Of a DNA stretch of 64,000 nt, positions 34,626-43,285 are shown in pieces. Each line of letters opens with the position of its first letter. The first letter of the stretch is position 1. This stretch comes from a virus, in IMG/VR virus record IMGVR_UViG_3300042923_000474, positions 62,001 to 126,000 of that record, one strand, 5' to 3'. The notes under the pieces are model-generated. The model saw only the letters and a list, made by a program, of their open reading frames with translations, was not told the DNA's origin and did no database searches. The position numbers were made by a program, and so were the translations under genes.

Positions 34626-35220
34626 GATTGATATCTCGAATGGCTTGTTGTAAAGGTGGGAGGATCTCTTGTTGAGGTCCCATGTAATCGCAATGGCCGA
34701 TAGTTCCCACATTGACAATGGGTTTCTTCAGCCCGGCCAGAGGATCTTCGTACATACCACCCCACGCCTTGTACGAGACGGTGTAGCGATCACGCCATGG
34801 CTCGATAGCGATCACGTTGGCAGCGATCATGTAGCGAGTCATGGCCTCTGCATCACGCAGGTGCACGATGTGGTCATGGAGAGGATCTGCCAGCGGCCCA
34901 CCGAACATGGGTTCCATGCTGCACTTGGTGTGCCCGGTGTAATACAAGATGCGCTCATTGGGATCACGCTCGTCTACGACCCGCCTGGTCCTTAGGTCGT
35001 AACCACGCGCACGATAAACCGAGTGACGGTGTGCATTGGGTTCAACGACCGATTGGAGTGGAGAGTTCTCCAACATCTCCACATGGGCTGCATGGATTTT
35101 GGATTGGTAGAATTCATTGCGGGCTTTATGCCACTCGTCCATGGCTTGCTCGTGGGCCAATTCCCCTTTCTCAAAGAGGCGATGCCAGCTGCTCTTCTTG
35201 AAGCTTACAAAGGTATCCAT
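34609..35220 (-). CDS. Unidentified protein with EF-Tu-like VNVGTIGH motif
   Basis: A 203-residue protein, basic and His-rich. Near the C-terminus (about residue 170) it reads KKPIVNVGTIGHCDYM, strikingly like the first residues of bacterial EF-Tu (KPHVNVGTIGHVDHGKTT), but the phosphate-binding GKT is absent, so it is not a GTPase. It may mimic or have captured this segment, or the match may be chance. Starts behind AGAAGA and overlaps the upstream gene by 16 bases. Confidence 0.62.
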   Translation of the reverse strand: MDTFVSFKKSSWHRLFEKGELAHEQAMDEWHKARNEFYQSKIHAAHVEMLENSPLQSVVEPNAHRHSVYRARGYDLRTRRVVDERDPNERILYYTGHTKCSMEPMFGGPLADPLHDHIVHLRDAEAMTRYMIAANVIAIEPWRDRYTVSYKAWGGMYEDPLAGLKKPIVNVGTIGHCDYMGPQQEILPPLQQAIRDINHGKRQ

Positions 35221-36353
35221 TGATCTTCTACCCGATAAGAGAAGGAAGGTTCGCCAGCTCTAACCTTAACCTGCACGCGGTTTGGGCCGACAGCCTTAAT
35301 GACCTCACGATCAAAGAGGCATTCCAATTGACCCTCAGTTACGAGGGGGTGATTGCCATGTTCCTTAACCACCTCATTCCATGCAGTGATCGCTGCAAAC
35401 TTCAGCTCTTCGGTACTCATAGGCGCCTTGACCGACGGCATGATTATCGAGGAACCTGTGTCGATGCGACGGAAGTGGTGACCTTCACGAGGCCTGATGC
35501 CCGGCAGGCTGTATACCCACTCGCCATCGCCAGCCTTGAACTTGAAGCTGACCTTGTCGTACTTCTCATCCTTCCAGATGGCCTCAGCGGAAACCATCTC
35601 TGGTCCAACTTCACGCCAGAAGTCTTGGAACTTGGTTGCCACGACGGTGTGAGGTGGGCTTTGGTGATGGGCGAAGTACACCATGGTGAAGCTCCACGCT
35701 TTCTGAGCCAGTTCTTCATACGTGGCCAATGAGCTGGGTGTGGGATATCGTGAGGAAGGCTCTACCGTGACCGTAGGGAAGTAGATCTCAGCGAACTGTG
35801 CCGGCTTCCCGCCCAGATATTCATCCAGCGAGATCGGACGCTCAATCTCTTTCCACTCACCCCAGACCAGTTGCTCGTAACGCACACCCATGCCGACGAA
35901 ACGAACACGAGCCAGCTCGGAGCCAAACTTCTCACGAGCAGCCCGTGCAAATTCAGCCTGCATGTGCTCGCCGTAGCGGTCGCGGTTAGCGGAGTAAATG
36001 CGGCTCCATGTTTCATCGCACCATTCCCACGTTGGGCCGTCTACCATCTCTTCCCTGTAGTAGTCGCCGATGGAGAGGGCCGGTGGGAACAGAGGAGGGG
36101 TGCCGATCGCCTTTTTCTCAATCTCTGACCACGTCAGCATGTCGCCGTCCATATCGCCCGGTGTCTTGTCAGGATACTGAGGCAGTGTACGGATGGCATC
36201 CCATGCGTAACGTTCAGCTTTCGCGCCGAGGATACGTGTGAAGAAGTATTCTGGATTAACCCTGACTTCTTCCAGAATGAGTTCCTTCTGCTCCTGAGTC
36301 AGGTTCGGCGAGAAAGGGTCAAGCGCCTTTACGTTCTTGTTAATCAGTTCCAT
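35205..36353 (-). CDS. Unidentified protein with LDPFSP-domain N-terminus
   Basis: A 382-residue protein. ATG 36353 follows GGGGGA; the longer open frame upstream is antisense-like filler. Its first 45 residues (NVKALDPFSPNLTQEQ, then a helix with EEVRVNPEYFFTRIL) match the C-terminal half of the small gene at 38121. The rest is aromatic-rich alpha/beta without a motif I can name. Overlaps neighbours on both sides, in the minus-strand run. Confidence 0.62.
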   Translation of the reverse strand: MELINKNVKALDPFSPNLTQEQKELILEEVRVNPEYFFTRILGAKAERYAWDAIRTLPQYPDKTPGDMDGDMLTWSEIEKKAIGTPPLFPPALSIGDYYREEMVDGPTWEWCDETWSRIYSANRDRYGEHMQAEFARAAREKFGSELARVRFVGMGVRYEQLVWGEWKEIERPISLDEYLGGKPAQFAEIYFPTVTVEPSSRYPTPSSLATYEELAQKAWSFTMVYFAHHQSPPHTVVATKFQDFWREVGPEMVSAEAIWKDEKYDKVSFKFKAGDGEWVYSLPGIRPREGHHFRRIDTGSSIIMPSVKAPMSTEELKFAAITAWNEVVKEHGNHPLVTEGQLECLFDREVIKAVGPNRVQVKVRAGEPSFSYRVEDQWIPL

Positions 36354-36729
36354 GCTGTTCCCCCACAGTTGTAATGTCAGTAAGTTGGTAAGCTTCTTTC
36401 CCGTCGACGCAGACCGAGATAGCATTGAACGGTTCGCCCACAGGGATCGCAGTGATGCGCCCATGGATCTCCACCGGCAGCTTAACGGAGTTAGCCTTCT
36501 CCACAATTGCTCGGGCCAGTGTGACGTGAATGTCTTCGCCTTCCAGTTGGACATTGGTTTCATCGTCCAATGCCAAGTCAACTACCTGACAGGCAATCCA
36601 CAAGCGTTGACTGGTCGCCAAGGCCTCTGGGTTGCTGTCGTACATGGTGGACAGAGTCGGGTACTGCATTGCGCGCAGCATCTCGGTGGCTTGATCTGCT
36701 TCAACCTGAGGGATGAATTGCTTTACCAT
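36340..36729 (-). CDS. Unidentified protein, 129 residues
   Basis: ATG 36729 behind TTTTGGAG, directly downstream of a TATGC hairpin, so probably first gene of its RNA. Mixed alpha/beta: helical N-terminus, then EDIHVTLARAIVEKA and a beta C-terminal half. The HVTLA string recalls one of the two motifs of 2H phosphoesterases, but the second is missing. Overlaps the next gene by 14 bases. Confidence 0.6.
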   Translation of the reverse strand: MVKQFIPQVEADQATEMLRAMQYPTLSTMYDSNPEALATSQRLWIACQVVDLALDDETNVQLEGEDIHVTLARAIVEKANSVKLPVEIHGRITAIPVGEPFNAISVCVDGKEAYQLTDITTVGEQHGTD

Positions 36730-36746
36730 GATTTACTCCAAAATTA

Positions 36747-36774
36747 GCATAAAGGCCCACCCCGAAGGATGGGC
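36747..36774 (-). terminator. Minus-strand hairpin followed by TATGC
   Basis: On the minus strand GCCCATCC-TTCG-GGGTGGGC folds with one G.U pair (A.C if read on the plus strand), then CTTTATGC. UUCG tetraloop. Lies between two minus-strand genes. Confidence 0.65.
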
Positions 36775-36785
36775 ACAATGGGGGC

Positions 36786-36944
36786 TTATGCCCGAGGCAG
36801 GCTGGTAGCCAAGGCTACCCAGAAGTCACGCCAAACTTTCTGCACGTCCAGAAGCGCTTTCGCATTTCCATACGGGCAGACGAGAGGGATAGACTGCTGT
36901 GGGATTACAACAGGAAGCTTTCGGTTCATGACGCCCCCAGACAT
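36786..36944 (-). CDS. Small protein, up to 52 residues
   Basis: The frame starts at ATG 36944, which overlaps the upstream stop (TAATG). An internal ATG at 36929 with GGGGGCGTC before it would give 47 residues. Peptide: basic N-terminus, VVIPQQSIPLVCPYG, then an amphipathic helix (LLDVQKVWRDFWVALATS). Its stop lies inside a GCATAA, as at several hairpin elements. Function unknown. Confidence 0.5.
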   Translation of the reverse strand: MSGGVMNRKLPVVIPQQSIPLVCPYGNAKALLDVQKVWRDFWVALATSLPRA

Positions 36945-37774
36945 TACTTCTGCTCAGCCTGATCTTTCTTGGCCTGCTCTTCAGCAGCCAGATCTTCAGC
37001 CGACTTTTCTACAGGCGCCGGAGCGTCGGTATTTGGTTTGTCGGTATTGACCTGTTCCAGGCCGGCAGCAGAGCTGGCAGCAGGTGGAACCTGTTCAGGG
37101 TTTGGCGCAGAGGGCAGATCGTTGCTTGCAGGCACAGCGCCTTCAAGTACGGTCTTTTCTTCTGGCAGTTTCATGTCGGTTGGAGCAGAGCCAGTTTGTG
37201 CTTCAGCGGCCACTTCCGAAGTGGTCACAACCACTGCAGAGTCAGGCTGCCCTTCAACTGGTGCTGCACCCGCTTGACGACCAGCGTCAGAGATGGTCAG
37301 ACCGTTGTCAGCCGACGGAGCGACGTATTCAACGCCGTTCTGTTCGTTCAGAGAGGCATTGCCCTCGTGCAGAACATTGTCGACCACAGGGGCTTGCAGG
37401 TCTTCACCAGCGCCATTGCGGTGACTGCCCGGAGCCCAGGTGCCCACCACTTCGCTTTCGTGCAGGACGTTGGCTTTACGCTCGCCTTGGCTACCGTCAG
37501 AGACGGACACTGCCAGAAGGGCCAGACGCGGGTGGTGGTTGGTGGCCAACTGGTTGAATCGACGGACGAAGGTCGACGTTTCCAGATGTTCCTTGTTGGC
37601 CTCGGCCACACCGACAACCTCATTGATGAGGACGCCAACTTTCGACTTGATGACATCGGTCGAAGGTTCCGGGGTGTTGTCGCGTTTCGGTTCAGTTGCC
37701 TGAGCCTTCACTTGAGCGTCTGCAGCTTGGGTGCGCTGCTGCTCTTGCTGGCGACGTTGGTTCTTCTTGGACAT
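36944..37774 (-). CDS. Protein with small folded core and long disordered tail
   Basis: A 276-residue protein. N-terminal 35 residues are Gln/Arg-rich; residues 40-135 look folded (strand-helix, SKVGVLINEVVGVAEANKEH); residues 150-276 are Ala/Pro/Glu/Ser-rich and disordered. No motif recognised. The tail suggests a scaffold or multi-partner binding protein. Preceded by GGAGAAATC before ATG. Confidence 0.62.
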   Translation of the reverse strand: MSKKNQRRQQEQQRTQAADAQVKAQATEPKRDNTPEPSTDVIKSKVGVLINEVVGVAEANKEHLETSTFVRRFNQLATNHHPRLALLAVSVSDGSQGERKANVLHESEVVGTWAPGSHRNGAGEDLQAPVVDNVLHEGNASLNEQNGVEYVAPSADNGLTISDAGRQAGAAPVEGQPDSAVVVTTSEVAAEAQTGSAPTDMKLPEEKTVLEGAVPASNDLPSAPNPEQVPPAASSAAGLEQVNTDKPNTDAPAPVEKSAEDLAAEEQAKKDQAEQK

Positions 37775-37827
37775 GTGATTTCTCCATGTTTCAGTTGAAT
37801 GTGGAGTGGGGTCCCCACATAAGAATG

Positions 37828-38121
37828 TCAGGAGTGCAGGATTTCCAGCACGTGATCCACCAGATCCTGGCCCTCTTTCAGCTCAGGTGTCATGGGGTAC
37901 AAATTCTCAGCCTTGGTACGGTTCAGGCGGAACTGCTTGAACACAGGAGGACCCTCGCCGTACCACTGACCTTTATCGGCTACCATGACCGAGTAGCGTC
38001 CTTGCTTGGCGCCGAGGTGATGTACACGCTTATCACCGATCATGACTTTGTTGGCGTTGAAGAAGCAAAGACGCAGGTGGTCTGTGGGTACCGAAGTACC
38101 CATCACGTTAAGCCCACTCAT
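37828..38121 (-). CDS. Unidentified small protein, 97 residues
   Basis: ATG 38121 overlaps the previous stop (TAATG), implying coupling; a longer in-frame start would lie inside the upstream gene. Basic, compact, with strand-like segments (HLRLCFFNANKVMIGDK, RYSVMVADKGQWYG) and a C-terminal helix. No family recognised. Confidence 0.6.
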   Translation of the reverse strand: MSGLNVMGTSVPTDHLRLCFFNANKVMIGDKRVHHLGAKQGRYSVMVADKGQWYGEGPPVFKQFRLNRTKAENLYPMTPELKEGQDLVDHVLEILHS

Positions 38122-38411
38122 TACGAAATCTCGACGTCGGCCAGTTTCAGGAAGCGGTGGTACCAGTACGACCAGTTGTGACGGCATTCCAGACGAATGG
38201 CTTCACGCTGCTCTTCGGTAACATCCGGGCTGAAGGGGTCCAGCTCTTTCAGGGCAGGGTTGACGTAGTACAGGCCTTCCGGTACCTGGATGAGTTTAGA
38301 AGCAGCTGCACGCTGCTCCTGAGTCATCTCCTCGTAACGGCGAGCCAACTTGATGCTCTCATCGTTTTCGAGGAAGGTGGCGTCAAACTTAAATTCACTA
38401 TCGGTATTCAT
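38121..38411 (-). CDS. Small LDPFSP-domain protein, 96 residues
   Basis: Coupled to the SbcC-like gene by TAATG and followed by another TAATG. Residues 50-92 (ALKELDPFSPDVTEEQ, then IRLECRHNWSYWYHRFL) closely resemble the N-terminus of the gene at 35205. The N-terminal half is acidic and helical. The LDPFSP-xx-T-x-EQ segment followed by a helix with E-R-N-Y resembles short segments I recall in phage DNA-handling proteins, but I cannot name the domain. Confidence 0.62.
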   Translation of the reverse strand: MNTDSEFKFDATFLENDESIKLARRYEEMTQEQRAAASKLIQVPEGLYYVNPALKELDPFSPDVTEEQREAIRLECRHNWSYWYHRFLKLADVEIS

Positions 38412-40891
38412 TAACTAATCTCCACATGCAGATTGGCGTCGGCTGGACGCGTGATATTTCGGTCATCCAATACCACGAACTCGGCTTGGTTAAATGAACC
38501 ATAGACCGACGAATAGTGACTGACCATGAACAACTGACTGAACCGACCCTGCTCCATCAGCGACTGAATGTAATTGACCAGACGCTCGCGGTGCTCATCG
38601 TCAAAGTCCTTACCGAACTCATCGGCCAGCAATGGGAAGTCGTGTAAACCTGTCAACTCCATCACCACCAACTTGAACACCCAGTCAATCATCGAGACCT
38701 GACCGGTAGACCCATCGGCAATATCGCCATCGGGGTTCGGTTGGTTGTTGACAATGATCGGGAGTTTCACGTTGAGGGTAGCGCCTTCCTCCAAGACCGC
38801 ATCAATCTCCATCGGGTACGTCCACACCATCGCAATGTGTTCGTTGATCATCCCAGTGAAGTGACGAATGAAGTTCTTGGTGATGTCTGCCACAATGCCA
38901 TGAGTAGGTGACAGGGCGCGAGCCAGTAACTTGTACGACGTGAAGCGAGACTCCACATCAATCAGCTCACTGCGAGAGTTCTCGTAACGGGCTTGTAGGT
39001 CACGGTAACGCTGGGTGGATTGGTGCAGGGTAGCCAGACGGGTCATCACCTTGCCACGCACCTGATCCAGATGCTCATCACGCAGTGCATCTTCCACTTG
39101 CTTACGCAGGGAGTTGAACGATTCAATGGCGTTGGACATCTCCATCATCAGAGTATCCAACTTCTCCAAGTGATAGAGTTCCTCACTGAGTTGGGCCATT
39201 GCGATCGTTGCCTGGTTCACCGCCTCGTACTTGTCGTGCAGCTCACCTTCGAGCAGGTCAGCACGCTGCAGCAGGAACTTAGGATCACCACTGTTCTTGA
39301 TCAGCTCCAGACGCGATGTGAGGTCCTTTAGCTCTGCAGTGATACGCTTGGCGTAAGCAGTGTCCAAAAGCTTTCTAATCGTGTCTGAGAGCGCCACAGA
39401 GATCATGGCAGGGTTAGTGCGTACATAACCTCGTTCACTCACCATCTCCCAGAAAGCAGACAACACTTTGGAGCCTTCACGAATACGAGCCAACTCACCG
39501 AGCTTACGGCTGTAGTCATCAAAGTCTGAGATGTGGACAGACAACTCCTCCATCTCCCGCTGAGCCTGCTCCACCTTTTGACGACGACTGTCCAACCGCG
39601 CCTGAGTTTGCTCAACCAACCCAGCAGGCCAGCCCGGCTTGAAGGTGTGTTCACACTTAGGGCAGTTGGTATCAGCGGTGTGGGTCGCATGTTCCAGCGT
39701 CGCCTCCATCTTGGAGATGACGTTGTTGGATTCAATGCACCACTGACTGAGTTTGGTGTAGCGCTCCATCCTTTCAGAGTGAGTACCACGAGCGTACAGT
39801 CCTTCGGTGTTGGCAGGGATCGTGACGCACAGTTCAGTCAGTTGCTGCTGGATACCTTCCGCTACGGCCAGCAACGCTTCAGGAGACTCGCTACCGCATT
39901 CGTAGAGACTGCCTTGAGCTTGGATACCCGCCAGCTCTTCTTCGATCTGTGCAACGCGTGTAGTGAGCTGAGAAGGATCGTCCAAAGACTCACGACCTAC
40001 GTGACGGATCAGCGACTGGATACCTTCCAGTGCTTTCTCATGGGTGTCACACTCCCCACGGGTCTTCATCATCCGATCACGCAGCGAGGAGATCTCGCCA
40101 TCCACCTGCTCTTTGGTCTTGCCACCGTACTTGGAGTTGTCACGAATGACCGTCTCCGCCACGATGGTTTGAGAGCGCTGGTGAATGGTCTTGTACGCGT
40201 CCTGCATGCGCTTGATCAGACCACTGGAATCGGCTACCGACATTCGGCCATTCAAAGCGTGGTTGAGTTCAATGCCCAACTGCTTGAGTTGAGTGACCTC
40301 ATCATCCGTGTCCTTGAAGTCATCCTCCATAGAACGGATCTCATCGGACATGTCATGTGTCAGGTCCAGCAGGTACTTCATCGTACCCTGCATGTCACGG
40401 GCTTTGACACGAAACTGTTCGAACAGACCCAACACGTAATCAAAGTCAGTCCCTGAGATACGCATCATCCACTCACGGCGTTTGGAGGGACTCATCTGAG
40501 ACAGGCGTGCTCGTCCTGTCAGAATGTCACTCACCTCTTGGGTCAACCCCACGTAACGCTCTACCAACTCTTTCTGAGTGGCCTGAGTGTTGCCGTCGTT
40601 CAGCTGAACACCGTTCATGTTAAAGGTGTGGTGACCGGCCTTAACGTTATAGACGCTGATCAGGTTGAAGTTTGAATCGTTGTGTTCGAAGAAGTATTCG
40701 ACACCACCACCTTTGTGGAAACGGCTACCGTTAGGCACAAGGTTCAGAATCGCTTGTAGCAAAGAACTTTTACCTGCCCCGTTACTGCCCAGCACAATTT
40801 GTTCCTGTGACTGCGGCGTATATTCGAAGCGCCAAATACCCGCTAGGTCAAAAGACTTGTAGCCGGTTAGGATGATTTTGAGAAGACGCAT
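38411..40891 (-). CDS. SbcC/Rad50/gp46-like recombination ATPase
   Basis: The 826-residue protein has the SMC-type plan: Walker A GSNGAGKSS (residues 35-43), two coiled-coil arms, a zinc-hook CPKC near residue 410, an ABC signature-like STGQVSMIDWVF and a Walker B-like FPLLADEFGKDFDD near 750. With an SbcD/gp47 nuclease it would process DNA ends for recombination-dependent replication. ATG 40891 (MRLLKIILTGYKSF) matches the usual start of the family; an ATG nine codons upstream has no good site. No nuclease subunit gene is next to it. Confidence 0.85.
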   Translation of the reverse strand: MRLLKIILTGYKSFDLAGIWRFEYTPQSQEQIVLGSNGAGKSSLLQAILNLVPNGSRFHKGGGVEYFFEHNDSNFNLISVYNVKAGHHTFNMNGVQLNDGNTQATQKELVERYVGLTQEVSDILTGRARLSQMSPSKRREWMMRISGTDFDYVLGLFEQFRVKARDMQGTMKYLLDLTHDMSDEIRSMEDDFKDTDDEVTQLKQLGIELNHALNGRMSVADSSGLIKRMQDAYKTIHQRSQTIVAETVIRDNSKYGGKTKEQVDGEISSLRDRMMKTRGECDTHEKALEGIQSLIRHVGRESLDDPSQLTTRVAQIEEELAGIQAQGSLYECGSESPEALLAVAEGIQQQLTELCVTIPANTEGLYARGTHSERMERYTKLSQWCIESNNVISKMEATLEHATHTADTNCPKCEHTFKPGWPAGLVEQTQARLDSRRQKVEQAQREMEELSVHISDFDDYSRKLGELARIREGSKVLSAFWEMVSERGYVRTNPAMISVALSDTIRKLLDTAYAKRITAELKDLTSRLELIKNSGDPKFLLQRADLLEGELHDKYEAVNQATIAMAQLSEELYHLEKLDTLMMEMSNAIESFNSLRKQVEDALRDEHLDQVRGKVMTRLATLHQSTQRYRDLQARYENSRSELIDVESRFTSYKLLARALSPTHGIVADITKNFIRHFTGMINEHIAMVWTYPMEIDAVLEEGATLNVKLPIIVNNQPNPDGDIADGSTGQVSMIDWVFKLVVMELTGLHDFPLLADEFGKDFDDEHRERLVNYIQSLMEQGRFSQLFMVSHYSSVYGSFNQAEFVVLDDRNITRPADANLHVEIS

Positions 40892-40956
40892 GGGTAGGCT
40901 TTCCGTATTCGTAGGCATTCGCTAATAAGTGCCCCCAATCTGTTAGGAGATACACG

Positions 40957-41823
40957 GTGGATAACTCCAAATACCGCCTCTACGCATTAGGCCATGCAGC
41001 CGAACGTAAAGTGGACTGTTACAACTGGGAACTGGAGTGCACCCCTACCGAACGGGTTCAGTATTCTGACGGTGCTTTGACCAACCGAGGGGAGGCCATT
41101 GAGACCGAAGGTACTGACGGGGGTGAGAAACAGTACGCCAGTAAAGAACTGGTGTCCGGTACCGTCAATGCCGAATGGCTCTGTCGTGAAGCCAACCGTT
41201 TGACCTGCCCCAACGTTGAAGCCGGTGAAGAACTCTTCATCTGGACGTACGAGAAGACCGGTAAGTTCTTCTGGGAGACCCGCAACAACGGCAAGGTATC
41301 CCGTCGAGAGGAAACCGTGTGCATTGGTGTAGCAGCAGACCCTGCTGGTAATGAGGGTACCCAGCGCTCTCAGGACAACAGTTACATCCTGGACATCTCA
41401 GCCCACAAGAAGATCGTGACCATCTCAACCTCTGACAAGAATGATGAGTTGGCTCGCTTCACGTTGCAGTTGAATGGTGGTGAGGGCTTTGCTTCGTTGC
41501 AGGACAGTGAAGGGCAAGAGGTCACACTCGACCCTACAAGCAACCGTATCTCAGTGATCAACGCTGAGGATGTAGAAGTGCATCTGCAAGGCAAGAACCT
41601 CACGGTCAATGTCCCAGCCGATGAAACCCACAACGTGCAAGGTAACTTCACCATCACGGTTAACGGTGCGGCCTACATCAAGGCAGAGACTGCCACGATT
41701 GAATCCACGCTGAACACTATCGTGGGTCCTACCAAGATCGATGGTCCGCTGGAGGTAACAGGGCCTAGCAAGTTGAATGGTGCAGATTCACCACTCCCCA
41801 TTACAGCCCCCAACATCAAGTGA
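40957..41823 (+). CDS. Probable baseplate central spike (gp5/VgrG/gpV-like beta-helix)
   Basis: A 288-residue protein starting with GTG 40957 behind TTAGGAG. It begins with an OB-like part (YRLYALGHAAERKVDCYNWEL). Later residues (140-280) give the repeated short-strand pattern of spike beta-helices (ILDISAHKKIVTIST, VHLQGKNLTVNV, HNVQGNFTITVNG). The protein would form the trimeric membrane-piercing tip at the tail end. Assigned on pattern, not search. The leader carries ATCT/AGAT around TTAGG, similar in kind to the hairpin ribosome sites. Confidence 0.55.
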   Translation: MDNSKYRLYALGHAAERKVDCYNWELECTPTERVQYSDGALTNRGEAIETEGTDGGEKQYASKELVSGTVNAEWLCREANRLTCPNVEAGEELFIWTYEKTGKFFWETRNNGKVSRREETVCIGVAADPAGNEGTQRSQDNSYILDISAHKKIVTISTSDKNDELARFTLQLNGGEGFASLQDSEGQEVTLDPTSNRISVINAEDVEVHLQGKNLTVNVPADETHNVQGNFTITVNGAAYIKAETATIESTLNTIVGPTKIDGPLEVTGPSKLNGADSPLPITAPNIK

Positions 41824-41825
41824 CG

Positions 41826-41869
41826 GCATAGCCTCCCTCTCCCTACGGGGAGAGGGAGTGCGCTTATGC
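41826..41869. terminator. Bidirectional hairpin with GCATA/TATGC flanks
   Basis: Perfect 11-bp stem CTCCCTCTCCC/GGGAGAGGGAG (41833-41843 with 41848-41858) between convergent genes; GCATA 41826-41830, TATGC 41865-41869, the latter overlapping the minus-strand stop. No U-tract. Confidence 0.75.
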
Positions 41870-42568
41870 GCCGATGGACTTCAGCGTGCGGGACAGACGG
41901 CCCGAAGCGTTGAACAGGTGGTACAGAGCACCGATGCAGATACGGGTCCAGTTTTCGTACGGACGATCTTCACCGCGCAACAGTTGCAACAGTGGAACCG
42001 GCTTGTGCATGATCTGGTTCGGCTCGTTCGACACGATCTTGCTGCCGGCAGGCAACAGAGCGATGAACACTGCAGCGAAGTGAACCTGGCCGATGGCGTT
42101 GGAGTTGTCGTTGATCCAGCCGATGTGCTTGTAGGTCGGCTTGATGACGGTGCCGTCTTTGTCGGTGATGGTGATTTCTTCGCCGTCTTCGCGCTCTTGG
42201 CTGGCGAGCAGGGAGGCTACGAAGTCGGTGTACTCGTACTTGTCTTCGCGGTAGTCGGTCTTCTTGTCAACGTGGCCACCGTAGCCGATGGAGAAATCGC
42301 CATGTAGCAGTTCTTCACCCACGGTCTTGGCACGCTGGTACAGGCTGATCTCGTCGGCGACGATACTGGTCTCGTCTTCGATGACGTAGATGTTGTACGC
42401 AATCGCCTGAGCGTCTTTGGCCGCAGCTTTGAGTTCTTTGCGATCACCCCAGACGATGTGTCCACGGATCTCTTCAGCGAAACGGTTCAGCGGGATGGAG
42501 TTGCTGAAACCTTCTGGCAGGATTTGGTCAATGACCTGACGCGGTACAGCCAATACTACTTCGCCCAT
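41864..42568 (-). CDS. Unknown protein, loosely NUDIX-like glycine loop
   Basis: A 234-residue protein. ATG 42568 follows AAAAGGA. Residues about 107-125 (HGDFSIGYGGHVDKKTDY) resemble the GGH loop of a phage family sometimes annotated as NUDIX or phosphoesterase, but the canonical Nudix box is not visible. The rest is mixed alpha/beta with charged surface. Last gene of a minus-strand run with two virion genes, so it could also be structural. Confidence 0.55.
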   Translation of the reverse strand: MGEVVLAVPRQVIDQILPEGFSNSIPLNRFAEEIRGHIVWGDRKELKAAAKDAQAIAYNIYVIEDETSIVADEISLYQRAKTVGEELLHGDFSIGYGGHVDKKTDYREDKYEYTDFVASLLASQEREDGEEITITDKDGTVIKPTYKHIGWINDNSNAIGQVHFAAVFIALLPAGSKIVSNEPNQIMHKPVPLLQLLRGEDRPYENWTRICIGALYHLFNASGRLSRTLKSIGA

Positions 42569-42627
42569 GGGGATAGTCCTTTTAATGGATTGAGGGAATT
42601 GCACAAACAATCCAACGAGCCTGTTCG

Positions 42628-42654
42628 GCATAAAGACCAGCCCGAAGGCTGGCC
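42628..42654 (-). terminator. Minus-strand hairpin followed by TATGC
   Basis: On the minus strand GGCCAGCC-TTCG-GGCTGGTC with one G.U pair (A.C on the other strand), then TTTATGCC (GCATA at 42628-42632 on the plus strand). UUCG tetraloop; co-directional minus-strand gap. Confidence 0.66.
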
Positions 42655-42659
42655 TCTAC

Positions 42660-43274
42660 TTACACAGGGATGCCGGCTTGGATAATCAACTGCTCGTAGC
42701 GCTGACGAATCGACTTCTCAGTGTTGAGTTGTCGTTGCAGATCTTCCACTTTGGCAAAGAACGTTTGACGGTTCTCGACAGCTGCCAAGCGGTTCGCTTC
42801 GAAAGACGCGGCCTGTTCAGGCGTCAGGATACCGGTCATGGGAGCGGTGTACATGGTGACAGTGATGTCAGTCAAACCTGTCAACGCTGTAAACAACTCC
42901 TTGACTTCTTCCTGCACGTAGGTCAAATCCAACGTATCAGGAATGACCCCCACATCCAGACCCATCACCATGCGACTGAAACCAGACGTCACGGTAGTCG
43001 GTGCAACCTTGATGTAGGTGGTCGGTACCAGAACGTCTGCGTAGTCATCAGACTTCAGCGTCACCAGCGAGGTGCCATTGACCCGGTCACTGTTGTACTG
43101 CTCAAGCGTCAGTCCGTAAGGCTTGTAGTAAGCCTCAAAGATGTTGATGCCCTCAGCCAACACTTTACCGAAGTCGTTGATGCCGTTACAGGTGTAGCTT
43201 ACATCGTCTTTGATCAACGTGCGGTACGGGTCGAGCAACTCCCATTTACCGCGTGCGTGCATGATCGGTGTCAT
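42660..43274 (-). CDS. Virion-type protein with C-terminal coiled coil
   Basis: A 204-residue protein behind GAGGGG. The first 150 residues are beta-rich; the last 50 (AASFEANRLAAVENRQTFF, LQRQLNTEKSIRQRY) form a predicted coiled coil. Follows the 455-residue gene by 11 bases, so the two are one unit. No family recognised; a tail or baseplate role is inferred. Confidence 0.65.
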   Translation of the reverse strand: MTPIMHARGKWELLDPYRTLIKDDVSYTCNGINDFGKVLAEGINIFEAYYKPYGLTLEQYNSDRVNGTSLVTLKSDDYADVLVPTTYIKVAPTTVTSGFSRMVMGLDVGVIPDTLDLTYVQEEVKELFTALTGLTDITVTMYTAPMTGILTPEQAASFEANRLAAVENRQTFFAKVEDLQRQLNTEKSIRQRYEQLIIQAGIPV

Positions 43275-43285
43275 GAACTAACCCC

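Noticed and set aside
34609-35220. True EF-Tu-type GTPase
   Set aside because: The GHVDHGKT phosphate loop and the other G-motifs are missing; only the short N-terminal string matches.
37806-37818. Palindrome GTGGGGTCCCCAC between minus-strand genes as a terminator
   Set aside because: No loop bases, no U-tract and no downstream TATGC; could be chance.
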